A stretch of DNA of 49,159 nucleotides, from NCBI GenBank assembly GCA_903789665.1, contig CAIFEX010000025.1:1-49159 (forward strand), read 5' to 3'. A program made the translations under genes and the position numbers. This document shows positions 24,700 to 32,949 of the stretch, in pieces. A model generated the notes under the pieces. The model saw only the letters and a list, made by a program, of their open reading frames with translations. It searched no databases and had not been told where the DNA came from. The stretch is from an uncultured Clostridium sp. (GTDB lineage: Bacteria; Bacillota; Clostridia; Clostridiales; Clostridiaceae). Positions within the stretch are counted from its first letter, which is position 1. The number at the start of each line of letters is the position of its first letter.

Positions 24700-25572
24700 A
24701 TGGCAAAAAAGACACAAAAGGGCAAGAAAGATAACAGAGGAGAATACGTTTCTACGGTACTTTCGCTTTTAGACGAGGAGGAAAATGTAGTTTCAGATGT
24801 CCAGAAGGAAATTTATATGGACGAGATAAGGGATCTACCGCCGATAAAAAAGGGCGAGCTCAATGTATCAGGCGTATATGCCTATGATTTGGGAGATAAG
24901 GTTGAAGTCAAGGTCTATATAAGAAACGGGCTTTCCACCAATTTAAACCTGCAGAAGATACCCTTTCTTATTGTAAATTCCAAAGGGGAAACTCTGGCCT
25001 CCCAGACATTTAACCTTGCATCCCTGGGAAAACTTCCGCCACGCTCTGCAAGGCCCGTGAAACTGTATTTTGAGAAGAAAAATCTTAAAGTGGACAAGAT
25101 ACCTCAGGACGACTGGAAGATCGTTTTAAATGGTGAATTCAACATAACTTCCAAAGTGAGACCGAGGTACGAGGGACTGCCTAAGGGCATATCTGTCGAG
25201 GATAAGCTCGTTTTTGATAAATTTTTGGACGGCCTTCCTGAAATGGAAGAGGGAGAATTCAGCATATCCACTTTCAGCATAGGCCTCCAGAGAAACGGCA
25301 ACATACTTGTGACCACGGTTATGAGAAATGCTACAAACAAGCCCATCACCATTAATAAAATGCCTATGACCGTACTTGACAAAAACAGGAGGGCAGTGAA
25401 GTCCAACAATTTTATCATGAAGGATTTTACCGTGAGTCCATACAGGGCCAAGCTGTGTAACTTTGCGTTTCCGACAGATGTTCACCCTGAAAATGACCAG
25501 CCCCTGGATGGTTGGTCGGTGATTTACAGGCAGGTCAGGATAAACGGCGGCAAAAACATAAAAAGAGTATAA
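24700..25572 (+). CDS. SLAP-domain protein (S-layer assembly protein-like), tandem SLAP domains
   Basis: The 290-residue protein contains two copies of the ~120-residue SLAP domain. The first (residues ~15-150) has YVSTVLSL, LPPIKKGELNVSGVYAY, VKVYIRNGLSTNLNLQKIPF and LGKLPPRSARPVKLYF. The second (~165-285) has LPEMEEGEFSISTFSI, VTTVMRNATNKPI and a matching terminal strand. In Bacillus such proteins go with accessory Sec (SecA2) systems and S-layer assembly. No signal peptide is visible and the N-terminus is basic, so it is probably cytoplasmic or exported unconventionally. TTTGGAGGG precedes ATG 24700. The position among four CWB2 genes supports a surface-layer role. Confidence 0.82.
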   Translation: MAKKTQKGKKDNRGEYVSTVLSLLDEEENVVSDVQKEIYMDEIRDLPPIKKGELNVSGVYAYDLGDKVEVKVYIRNGLSTNLNLQKIPFLIVNSKGETLASQTFNLASLGKLPPRSARPVKLYFEKKNLKVDKIPQDDWKIVLNGEFNITSKVRPRYEGLPKGISVEDKLVFDKFLDGLPEMEEGEFSISTFSIGLQRNGNILVTTVMRNATNKPITINKMPMTVLDKNRRAVKSNNFIMKDFTVSPYRAKLCNFAFPTDVHPENDQPLDGWSVIYRQVRINGGKNIKRV

Positions 25573-25595
25573 TTGCAGTATGTGCAGATTTGTGA

Positions 25596-25646
25596 AACTG
25601 TGAAATTGATTTATCTATAAAATAGGTCGATTTCACAGTTTTTTTT
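25596..25646 (+). terminator. Rho-independent terminator after the SLAP gene
   Basis: AACTGTGAAAT (25596-25606) pairs with ATTTCACAGTT (25630-25640). A further inner stem and eight Ts follow. The remainder of the ~300-base gap holds GCAAGGAGCTTGC near 25712 and the promoter at 25749. Confidence 0.92.
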
Positions 25647-25748
25647 ATAATTTGGGATAATGTCTAAAAAAATCTGAAATATAGACGAATAATAAATAGT
25701 AAAGGGACTTGCAAGGAGCTTGCCTGAAAAAAGGTGATCTGTATGCTA

Positions 25749-25777
25749 TTGGAAAATACTAATTCTAGTAGTATAAT
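25749..25777 (+). promoter_or_regulatory. Promoter of the CWB2 gene at 25875
   Basis: TTGGAA (25749-25754), 17-base spacer, TATAAT (25772-25777). The untranslated leader would be about 90 bases. Confidence 0.75.
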
Positions 25778-25874
25778 ATAGATATGACAATTTGTTAACA
25801 ATAGGGGATGAGTGAAGTAAGATGTTTGTCTTTTTTGAAACTTTATTAAATAAATATGAATGGAGGTAATACAT

Positions 25875-27680
25875 ATGCAAAAAAATAGTAAGAAAGTTTT
25901 GTCAGCTTGCAGTGTAGCGACTTTGCTGGTTGCAGGGACAACCCTTCCATCAACCGTGAAAGCTGATTCGTCCAGCCAGGTGACCAGAATTGGCGGACAG
26001 AACAGGTATGAAACAGCTGCAAAAGTTGCAGATTCAGGCTGGAGCTCCTCAAATTATGCCATAGTGGCAAATGGTGAAGGCTATGCAGATGCCCTTTGTG
26101 CAACACCCCTCGCCAAGGCTAAAGATGCACCTATACTTTTGACCACAGGCGACAGTTTAAATGAGAACGCACTGAAGGAACTCAACGATTTGAAAGTTCA
26201 GCACGTAATTGTAATAGGAGGCACCAAAGTTGTCCCTGAAAATGTCGAAAGCGAAATAAAGTCCAAGGTCTCAACTGTACAGGATGTTCAGAGATTAGGT
26301 GGACAAGACAGGTACGAAACTTCTGTAAAAATAGCCGATGCCCTTGGAACCAATCCTACAAAGGCAGTTGTGGCAAGCGGTGAAGGCTATGCAGATGCCC
26401 TGTCCGCAGGACCTGCAGCGGCTATAAATGGAATACCGATACTCCTGACAAGGCAAAACAGCCTTCCTGATGCAGAATCGAATTACTTGAAAACCAACTC
26501 GGATATAACTGCAACTTATGTAATAGGCGGAACTATGTCTGTAAGTGACTCCGTGGCAAGTTCCCTTCCATCTTCAGAAAGACTCGGTGGAACCGACAGG
26601 TATGCTACAAATGCAGCCGTACTTAACAAGTTCAAGTCCGACTTTAATTTTAACAATGTATATGCTGCCCTTGGCGACGGACCTGTAGGCAACGAATTTG
26701 CAGATGCCCTGACCGGCGGTGCACTGGCTGCCAAGAACAAGAACCCTCTTGTAATAACAGGTTATGAGCTCAGCTCATCCACAGAAGGTTTCCTCAAGGA
26801 CAATGTACCGAAAAACAGCACACTCACAGTACTTGGCGGTACCCTGAACATATCCGACTCCCTGGCAGACACAATAACTGATGCCTTCGGCAAAGCATCT
26901 ACCGGCGGCGGTGGCGGCGGTAGCACTGAAACTGATTTAACTAAGTTTGTTTCAACAACTTTTGCAGGTCCTATCAACAATGAACTTAATAAAAGTGGAC
27001 TAAATGATAATTTTAGCTTAGATACAAGTAATAATGAATTAAATTTAATTGCTAAATATGATTCTAATAAGATAGGTACTGTAGAAGATATATTTAATAA
27101 TGTTGATGATGCACCTTTAGGAGATATAAATACGCCGAATACTATAGCGTATAGAGTTAATAAGCTCAATGATTTAGCTGCTGCACATGTGAATGCACTT
27201 CAACTTAAGGATTCAAGTGAAAATCTAAAGACATATCAGGATTTTCTAGCGAAAATAAAGAGTGATGGGAATTCAAAGTTTGCCCAATATATTATAGTTG
27301 ATTCTAATGGCAAGAGTAATTTAGATGTAATTAAGGTAGCAACGAAGATATCTAATAAAACTACTAATTATAATACAGGATATGAACAGTTTGTGAAAAA
27401 CTTATATACTGCAATAAAAGGAACAATTGATGTAACTAAAACATCTTCTCCAATTAAAGTTCATTCTGATTCTGCTGATACAACTTTAAATATATATAAG
27501 ATTATTAATGAGAGTAATGGGAAAACTTTGTATGATTCCAGCCTTACAAGGGATGAAAATATAAAATCAATTTTAAATCTTGATAATAATGATATACCAA
27601 GTGATTATGTTACTACTGGAAAATATAAAGTGTATGTTGATGGTGGTTATTTTTATGTTAATGTAACGGCTCAAAGTTAA
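25875..27680 (+). CDS. CWB2 surface protein with a foreign-looking AT-rich C-terminal domain
   Basis: The 601-residue protein has a signal peptide (MQKNSKKVLSACSVATLLVAGTTLPSTVKA). Three CWB2 repeats follow to about residue 345 (IGGQNRYET, LGGQDRYET, LGGTDRYAT). A glycine linker (STGGGGGGS, around residue 350) leads to a ~245-residue C-terminal domain I do not recognise. Codon use changes sharply at the linker. The CWB2 part has balanced G+C, while from about 26940 the gene uses mostly A/T third positions (AAT, AAA, GAT, TTA). This suggests an effector domain joined to a resident anchor by recombination. ATG 25875 follows TGGAGGTAA. Closest architecture in the window is the next CWB2 gene. 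Confidence 0.92.
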   Translation: MQKNSKKVLSACSVATLLVAGTTLPSTVKADSSSQVTRIGGQNRYETAAKVADSGWSSSNYAIVANGEGYADALCATPLAKAKDAPILLTTGDSLNENALKELNDLKVQHVIVIGGTKVVPENVESEIKSKVSTVQDVQRLGGQDRYETSVKIADALGTNPTKAVVASGEGYADALSAGPAAAINGIPILLTRQNSLPDAESNYLKTNSDITATYVIGGTMSVSDSVASSLPSSERLGGTDRYATNAAVLNKFKSDFNFNNVYAALGDGPVGNEFADALTGGALAAKNKNPLVITGYELSSSTEGFLKDNVPKNSTLTVLGGTLNISDSLADTITDAFGKASTGGGGGGSTETDLTKFVSTTFAGPINNELNKSGLNDNFSLDTSNNELNLIAKYDSNKIGTVEDIFNNVDDAPLGDINTPNTIAYRVNKLNDLAAAHVNALQLKDSSENLKTYQDFLAKIKSDGNSKFAQYIIVDSNGKSNLDVIKVATKISNKTTNYNTGYEQFVKNLYTAIKGTIDVTKTSSPIKVHSDSADTTLNIYKIINESNGKTLYDSSLTRDENIKSILNLDNNDIPSDYVTTGKYKVYVDGGYFYVNVTAQS

Positions 27681-27704
27681 GATAGGAAGTCATAAAAATA
27701 ATTG

Positions 27705-27733
27705 TAGAACTCAGGCCAATCCCCTGAGTTCTA
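27705..27733 (+). terminator. Stem-loop after the CWB2 gene
   Basis: TAGAACTCAGG (27705-27715) and CCTGAGTTCTA (27723-27733) pair perfectly. The trailing sequence is TTGATAATT and not a T-run, so termination efficiency is uncertain. Confidence 0.6.
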
Positions 27734-27814
27734 TTGATAATTGCCATTGGAATATAATTTATGTTTTAGAATCTGGCAGCGTACGGCCATGTGGTGAAGT
27801 GGGCGGAAAAAGCA

Positions 27815-28345
27815 GAGTGGACAGGCAACCTTTGAAATTTAGCTGTGGTTCTGTCTAGTGGACAGGCGAGATGAGTGGGAAACAGTAGGTCGGATAGGCA
27901 AAACAGTGAGAAAAAGTGAATGGACAGGTAACCTCTGAAGTGTAGCCGAGGTTTTGTTGGGTGGACAGGCGAAACGGGTGAAAGACAGCCGAGTGGACAA
28001 GCAAAACAGCGGAAAACAGTCGGGTGGACATGCAACCCCCGGGGGTCATGAACAAATTGTTAATAAATTATGAACGAAACAACTGCCAATTTAGCTGTCC
28101 AAGCAGTTTTCCTTCCACTTGTTTTCCCGGCACTATTGTAGACAAAATGAGGCAGCTGTCCTCTCCTTGTCCAAGCATTGCTCTGGATATTTTATCTGTC
28201 CAAGCAGTCCTGCTTGTTTCCCCCAGCACTATTGTACAGGCATTAGCCCGGATATGTAGCTTGTCCGACCGTAACTGTCCATGTATTGAGCCGAGTATGT
28301 AACTGTCCAAGTGTTAGCCCGAATACACAGCTGTAGCTGTTCAAG
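27815..28345 (+). repeat. Interspersed GGACATGC repeat, locus 7 (longest)
   Basis: At least five degenerate GTGGACAGGC/GTGGACAAGC units run from 27817 to 28000. A canonical unit at 28026 ends CAACCCCCGGGGGTCATGAA and AACAAATTGTTAATAAATTA. The right-hand module follows, with TGTCCAAGC(A/G) words at about 28097, 28169, 28199 and 28305 and CACTATTGTAGACAAAATGA. Left units carry TGGACA and right units TGTCCA, which are complementary. Confidence 0.8.
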
Positions 28346-28449
28346 CAATGAGGATTTTCCTTAAACGAGGATTTCCCAGGCAAGGAAGATTTTCCCCCGG
28401 AAAATCCCCAATTTATATTTTCCAGGTACGGTAAAAGAAAATCCTCCAC

Positions 28450-28545
28450 AACTGTGCACTGTCAATTGTAAACTGTAAATTGAAGAGAATCGCTAACTGC
28501 CAATTGTAAATTGAACGAAATTGTCCATTGTAAATTAATTAAAGG
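28450..28545 (+). repeat. Degenerate ~12-bp AT repeat upstream of a ribosome site
   Basis: Words of the type ACTGTCAATTGTAAACTGTAA, CTGCCAATTGTAAATTGAAC and TTGTCCATTGTAAATT succeed each other directly before AAAGGAGG of the next CWB2 gene. Related runs occur at 32085-32130, 34022-34100 and 46178-46235. Confidence 0.75.
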
Positions 28546-28556
28546 AGGTTATTTTT

Positions 28557-29867
28557 ATGATAAGAAAAAGCAAAATATTTTCTACACTGGTTCTGGGAAT
28601 ATTCCTGGCATCGTCGGCAGGTCTGGCACTTCCGGAAAAGGCTTCTGCTGAGGTACCGAGACTGGGCGGCCAGGACAGGTACCAGACTTCAGTCGAGGTG
28701 TCTAAGAGCGGGTGGGATACATCGGACTATGTAGTACTTGCCAGCGGGGAAAACTATCCCGACGCACTCTGTGCGGCGCCTCTTGCAAAGGAATATTCCG
28801 CCCCGATACTTTTGACTACAAGCAAAACTTTGGATCAGGACACTAAAAATGAGATAGTGAGGCTCAAGGCAAAACATGTCATAGAAATAGGCGGCACTGC
28901 GTCCATATCTGTGGACATAGAAAATGAACTTAGAGGAATGGGACTTGACCCCCAGAGGATAGGAGGTCAGGACAGATTTGAAACTTCTGTAAAAGTTGCA
29001 TCAAAGCTGAAGTCTCCTGCAGGTGTGGTGGTCACTTCTGCCTATGGCTATGCAGATGCCCTTTCAATAGCACCTGTTGCGGCAAGCCAGAATATGCCGA
29101 TACTTTTGACGGCACCCGGATCTCTGCCGGATTCAGTTAAAAATTACATAGATGGGGAAAAATCATCCATAAAAAATTCCTATGTAATTGGCGGAACTTC
29201 TGTAATATCCGATAATGTAGTTTCACAGGTTTCTCCTGCTGCGGTTAGAATAAGCGGTCAGAACAGGTTTGATACAAATGTAAAGGTGCTTGATTATTTC
29301 AAGGGGAGCATAAAATTTGACAATGTTTATGTAGTGAGAGCCGACGGACTCCTGGGAAATGAATTTGCAGATGCTCTCTCGGCTTCAGCACTGGCTGCAA
29401 AGACTTCTTCTCCTTTGATACTTACCTATAATTCGGTAAATATTGATACGGAAAAGTTTTTAAAGGAAAATGCAAAGAATGGAAAAGTCACTGCCATAGG
29501 AGGTACAATTGCAGTACCTGAAAGTATTGTAAGCTCCCTGCAGGATATTTTGAACGGTAAGACACCGGGGATCTCGCAGTCCGATTATGAGTTTTTAACT
29601 TCTGCCCTGGGAAAACTCAAGACCATAGATACTTCATCTTTTAATTCAGCTCAAAAGGAGATATTATCCAAGACGGCAGCTTCCATTGAAAATTACCTGG
29701 CAAATCCAAGTTATGACTATAAAGAGGATGTGTCGGAAATAAAGGCACTTTACAATAGCCTTTCCAGCGGAGAAAAAAATGCTTTTGCCGATGCCGTGAC
29801 GGGTTCAGGGATCAGCCTTTCGGATATAATTAACATTGCAAATAAAATTGGACTTAAAGATATATAG
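28557..29867 (+). CDS. CWB2 surface protein, short C-terminal helical domain
   Basis: The 436-residue protein has a signal peptide (MIRKSKIFSTLVLGIFLASSAGLALPEKASA). Three CWB2 repeats follow (LGGQDRYQT, IGGQDRFET, ISGQNRFDT) to about residue 330, then a ~100-residue helical tail. Its CWB2 part is closely similar to that of the gene at 25875 (for example LLGNEFADALSASALAAKTSSPL against VGNEFADALTGGALAAKNKNPL). The two are therefore neighbouring paralogs that differ mainly in the C-terminal domain. AAAGGAGG lies ten bases before ATG 28557. Unlike its neighbour, codon use is uniform to the end. Confidence 0.92.
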   Translation: MIRKSKIFSTLVLGIFLASSAGLALPEKASAEVPRLGGQDRYQTSVEVSKSGWDTSDYVVLASGENYPDALCAAPLAKEYSAPILLTTSKTLDQDTKNEIVRLKAKHVIEIGGTASISVDIENELRGMGLDPQRIGGQDRFETSVKVASKLKSPAGVVVTSAYGYADALSIAPVAASQNMPILLTAPGSLPDSVKNYIDGEKSSIKNSYVIGGTSVISDNVVSQVSPAAVRISGQNRFDTNVKVLDYFKGSIKFDNVYVVRADGLLGNEFADALSASALAAKTSSPLILTYNSVNIDTEKFLKENAKNGKVTAIGGTIAVPESIVSSLQDILNGKTPGISQSDYEFLTSALGKLKTIDTSSFNSAQKEILSKTAASIENYLANPSYDYKEDVSEIKALYNSLSSGEKNAFADAVTGSGISLSDIINIANKIGLKDI

Positions 29868-30011
29868 CTGCTGCTTCCACTATTAATTTTAAATAAATTT
29901 ACATATAAGTTATCTAAAGATATGTTATAATAAATAATGTATTTTTGGATAACTTATAATTTTTAGGCTGAATTGATTTTAAATTTTGAGAAAAATAATG
30001 GGAGAAATAAT

Positions 30012-31028
30012 ATGAAAAGTTCAAAAAAAGGTAAAAAAATCGTGTTTTTAATTGTACTTCTTGCATTGATTGCAGCAGTGTCAGTTTTTGGAAAACTTGT
30101 TTTTTGGCAGTCATCTTACAGTGTCCCTAAATATAAATTTTCAGTGGGCCTGTTTGACAAGATAATAAAGGCGCAGGACAGCGGCGGAACTGCGGAGCTC
30201 ACAGAAGATGAGGTAAACCAGGTAATATCACTTTATTCAAAGGAATACAAAAGCGGCAGCATTACGGTTAAGGCGGTGCAGGCGGGACTTGAAGGTGACA
30301 AAATAAAATTTTACATACCTTCATCTTACAAAAGTTTCAATGTGCTCCTCACTTCGGAAGGAAGTATTTCCAAGGAAAAGGATAAGATAAAATATACCCC
30401 GGATTATTTTAAGGTGGGAAAGATCACGCTTCCAAAATCCTATGTCATGGAAAAACTGTCAGGCAGATTAAAAGACAGGGCAGCTGTTGAGCAGGATTCC
30501 GTAGTATTTAGTACCAAGGGGATACCTGTGGGCATTACGGCACTTAGTGTCAAGGGCGACAAACTTCTGGTCACACTGGAAAAAAGGCAGATTGACATCG
30601 AAAATATGTTGAAAGGACAATTTGATTCTCTAAAAGATATAGTAAAGGATCTGAATTTATTTACGAAAACTAATGGTGGAACCAGTGCCGGCAGTGAAAC
30701 GGGAAAAACCGGCGGTGGCACCGGAAGTACTTCGAAGAATGAAACTTCTTCCGGAAATGACCAGCAGGACTTTTCCGGGGTAATAAAGGGGCTTAATGCA
30801 GCTTCAGGCTCTGTGAGCACTGGAGCCCAGAAATTTGTCATAGCCCAGATGATGTCCGTGGTGGGAAACATGAGCAATTCATCCTATAACCCTCGTTCGG
30901 CTGAAGGCAGCATAAGGGCTGCGTATGGAAAGCTTTCTCCGCAGGAAAAGTCACAGCTCAAGTCTGCGATACTTTCAAATGTCGATACATCCTCTGCAGA
31001 GATGCTGTACAATATGATGGGAAATTAA
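30012..31028 (+). CDS. Membrane-anchored extracytoplasmic protein, unknown (weakly YpmS-like)
   Basis: The 338-residue protein has one N-terminal membrane helix (IVFLIVLLALIAAVSVFGKLVFW, residues ~10-32) and a ~190-residue beta-rich domain. Its 'LTEDEVNQVISLY' and 'GDKIKFYIPSSYKSFNVLLTSEG' recall YpmS/DUF2140-type proteins. A Gly/Ser/Thr linker (GGTSAGSETGKTGGGTG) and a ~95-residue helical tail follow; the tail's 'SPQEKSQLKSAIL' resembles the end of the preceding CWB2 protein ('SSGEKNAFADAV'). That shared tail suggests the two act together at the surface. ATG 30012 has GGGAG eight bases upstream; an upstream in-frame start at 29973 has no ribosome site. Confidence 0.68.
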   Translation: MKSSKKGKKIVFLIVLLALIAAVSVFGKLVFWQSSYSVPKYKFSVGLFDKIIKAQDSGGTAELTEDEVNQVISLYSKEYKSGSITVKAVQAGLEGDKIKFYIPSSYKSFNVLLTSEGSISKEKDKIKYTPDYFKVGKITLPKSYVMEKLSGRLKDRAAVEQDSVVFSTKGIPVGITALSVKGDKLLVTLEKRQIDIENMLKGQFDSLKDIVKDLNLFTKTNGGTSAGSETGKTGGGTGSTSKNETSSGNDQQDFSGVIKGLNAASGSVSTGAQKFVIAQMMSVVGNMSNSSYNPRSAEGSIRAAYGKLSPQEKSQLKSAILSNVDTSSAEMLYNMMGN

Positions 31029-31082
31029 CCTGAAAATCCACGGCAGACTAGTTAAATGGACGGACAGTTTCCGTTAGAGTTA

Positions 31083-31210
31083 AGGATGGACAAGGCAGTC
31101 CCCGGAATTTAGCTGCGGCTTCACCTGGTGGACAGGCAAAGCAGCAGTGAAACAGCTTGGTGGACAGGCAGTCCCCGGGGGTTGTGAACAAATTGTGAAC
31201 AAACGCTGCC
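31083..31210 (+). repeat. Interspersed GGACATGC repeat, locus 8
   Basis: Units GATGGACAAGGC (31086), GGTGGACAGGC (31127) and GGTGGACAGGC (31160). The last ends CCCCGGGGGTTGTGAACA and AATTGTGAACAAACGC. The rest of the gap to 31397 has a GTCGGATAATG stretch and a non-convincing frame, and no clear terminator. This is the last locus seen; none lies in the polysaccharide region. Confidence 0.8.
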
Positions 31211-31397
31211 CGGACAAGCCGTCAAAGTGGCAGATTGTGTGTAAGTACATGGGAAAAGAGGTGAAAATCCTGATTGTTGGACAGCAGGCAGGTGCGGAAA
31301 TGACTGATGCCTGTAAAGCTGCCGCGTTATTGTCGGATAATGTAAAAATGTCAGTCAGGTGGGGATGTCTGACGTTTAAAAATCAGGTAACAGCTAA

Positions 31398-32084
31398 GTG
31401 GAAGATGAAGAAACAACACTGGATATAAGAGATTTTTTTAATGTGCTGAAAAAGAGAAGAAAGCTTATAGTACTTGTGGTTTTGATATGTACTCTGGCAT
31501 CTGCAGTGCTGAGTTTTTTTGTAATAAAACCTACTTACGAGGCGGATACCACCATAATAATAGGGAAACTTGCGGAAAACGGTAAAAGCAACACGCAGTA
31601 CAACGACGTGATGATGTACCAGAATCTCATAAAGACATATGCCCAGATTGCGGGATCCAATGTTGTTATGGAAGGTGCCTCAAGTAAATTAAATGGAGCT
31701 TTCAGCCCGGAAAAACTTAAAAAAGTGGTTTCCATAACACCGCAGCAGGGAACCCAGATTTTGCAGATAAAGGGCCAGAGCAAGGATCCTGCCGAAGCGG
31801 TGAAAATGGTGAATGCAGTAAGCAGTTCCTTTATAGCGGAATCTAAAAAGGTATTTCCCACCGGTGGAAATATAAACATAATGGACAGCCCGAGGTTTCC
31901 TGACAAACCTGTAAAACCCAAAAAGCTGCTTAATGTAGCCATTGCATTTTTTATAGGACTTTTGGTTTCCGTAGGATTTTCCTTCATGCTCGAGTATATG
32001 GACAACACTATAAAGACCGAAGATGACATAAAAAAGCAGATTGGAATTCCGGTGCTCGGTATAATACCCAAAGAACAGAGTTAG
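31398..32084 (+). CDS. Wzz/CapA-type polysaccharide chain-length regulator and kinase modulator
   Basis: The 228-residue protein has two membrane helices (LIVLVVLICTLASAVLSFFV, residues ~20-40, and LLNVAIAFFIGLLVSVGFSFML, ~178-199) around an extracytoplasmic Wzz domain. The proline-rich SPRFPDKPVKPKK motif precedes the second helix. The tail (IPVLGIIPKEQS) is the segment that activates the partner tyrosine kinase in Gram-positive systems. The start GTG 31398 (VEDEETTLDIRDFFNVLKKRRK) gives the canonical N-terminus though the ribosome site is weak. It leads the three-gene control cassette Wzz-phosphatase-kinase. Confidence 0.9.
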   Translation: MEDEETTLDIRDFFNVLKKRRKLIVLVVLICTLASAVLSFFVIKPTYEADTTIIIGKLAENGKSNTQYNDVMMYQNLIKTYAQIAGSNVVMEGASSKLNGAFSPEKLKKVVSITPQQGTQILQIKGQSKDPAEAVKMVNAVSSSFIAESKKVFPTGGNINIMDSPRFPDKPVKPKKLLNVAIAFFIGLLVSVGFSFMLEYMDNTIKTEDDIKKQIGIPVLGIIPKEQS

Positions 32085-32147
32085 ACAATGAACAATTGTC
32101 AACTGCAAACTGTAAATTGTAAACTGAACAAAAGGTGGTGATATCAT

Positions 32148-32915
32148 ATGGTGGACATACACAGCCATATACTTCCGGGTATAGATGATGGTTCAAAATC
32201 CATGGAGCAGACTGTAAAAATGCTTAAATTAACAGAAGCGGACGGGGTGAAGACCATAGCGGCGACTTCCCATTTTTACAGGGGGTATTACGAGAACAGC
32301 TGCAGTGATATAAAAAAACTTGTGGAAAAAGTGAAAGCTGAAGCGGAAAGGGAAAATATAAATGTGGATATTGTTCCCGGTCAGGAAGTGATGCTCGATA
32401 GGTACAGTCTTGAATATTACAAGAGCGGCAGGATAGGCTGCATTGGAAATACGGATTATATGTTGGTTGAATTTCCGATGATAGATATGCCGGAGGATGC
32501 CATGGATATAATATACGAGCTTCAAATCCGAGGTGTGCACCCGATTTTAGCCCATCCTGAAAGGTACAGGTATATTATAGGTAATCCATCAAAGATTAAT
32601 GAATTTTTGAATGAAGGATGTCTGCTTCAGGTAAATACGGGCAGTATAAAAGGTATATTCGGCAAAAAAGTAAAAAATACCGCCAGAATTTTGATAAAAA
32701 GTGGTATCAGCAGTTTTATAGCATCAGATGCACATTCCATGGGAGGAAGGCGTCCGGGTATCAGTACTGCCATTGAAATGGCTTCTGAAATCGACCGCGG
32801 TATATGCGGACGTGTGGAGAAAAATTGTGAAAAATTGTTGGAAAATCAGCTCATAGATCCGCCGGACAACCGGATAAAAGAGAAAAAGAGGATTTTTAGC
32901 TTTTTTAGAGCGTAG
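32148..32915 (+). CDS. PHP-family tyrosine-protein phosphatase (CpsB/YwqE type)
   Basis: The 255-residue protein has the metal-binding motifs of the CpsB/CapC/YwqE family: MVDIHSHILPGIDDG (HxH), TSHFYRG, PGQEVML, LAHPERYRYI and SDAHSMGGRRP. These manganese-dependent phosphatases remove phosphate from the tyrosine cluster of the CpsD-type kinase and so regulate polysaccharide export. AAAAGGTGGTGA precedes ATG 32148, directly after a run of degenerate CAATTGTCAACTG repeats. TSHFYRG replaces the more common TPHH.G, a tolerated variant. Confidence 0.92.
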   Translation: MVDIHSHILPGIDDGSKSMEQTVKMLKLTEADGVKTIAATSHFYRGYYENSCSDIKKLVEKVKAEAERENINVDIVPGQEVMLDRYSLEYYKSGRIGCIGNTDYMLVEFPMIDMPEDAMDIIYELQIRGVHPILAHPERYRYIIGNPSKINEFLNEGCLLQVNTGSIKGIFGKKVKNTARILIKSGISSFIASDAHSMGGRRPGISTAIEMASEIDRGICGRVEKNCEKLLENQLIDPPDNRIKEKKRIFSFFRA

Positions 32916-32949
32916 CAACAAGATTTGATATACAGATGGAGTGAAGTTA

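Noticed and set aside
24195-24725. Minus-strand hydrophobic frames opposite the lipoprotein gene
   Set aside because: Complementary shadow of the lipoprotein gene and its AT-rich flanks; no minus-strand ribosome site, and the plus-strand gene has clear signals.
25690-25745. Cyclic-di-GMP or other riboswitch upstream of the CWB2 gene
   Set aside because: A GCAAGGAGCTTGC hairpin is present but none of the conserved riboswitch core words, and it lies upstream of the best promoter.
4361-28033. GGACATGC arrays as CRISPR
   Set aside because: Units are few per locus, vary in sequence and spacing, spacers are themselves similar between loci, and no cas gene is present.
28024-28302. Plus-strand frame of 92 codons after the CWB2 gene at 25875
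   Set aside because: Lies entirely within repeat locus 7, composition is that of the repeat, and it has no family similarity.
31147-31428. A 93-codon plus-strand frame before the Wzz-like gene
   Set aside because: It begins inside repeat locus 8, has no family resemblance and no well-placed ribosome site, and overlaps the real start of the Wzz-like gene.
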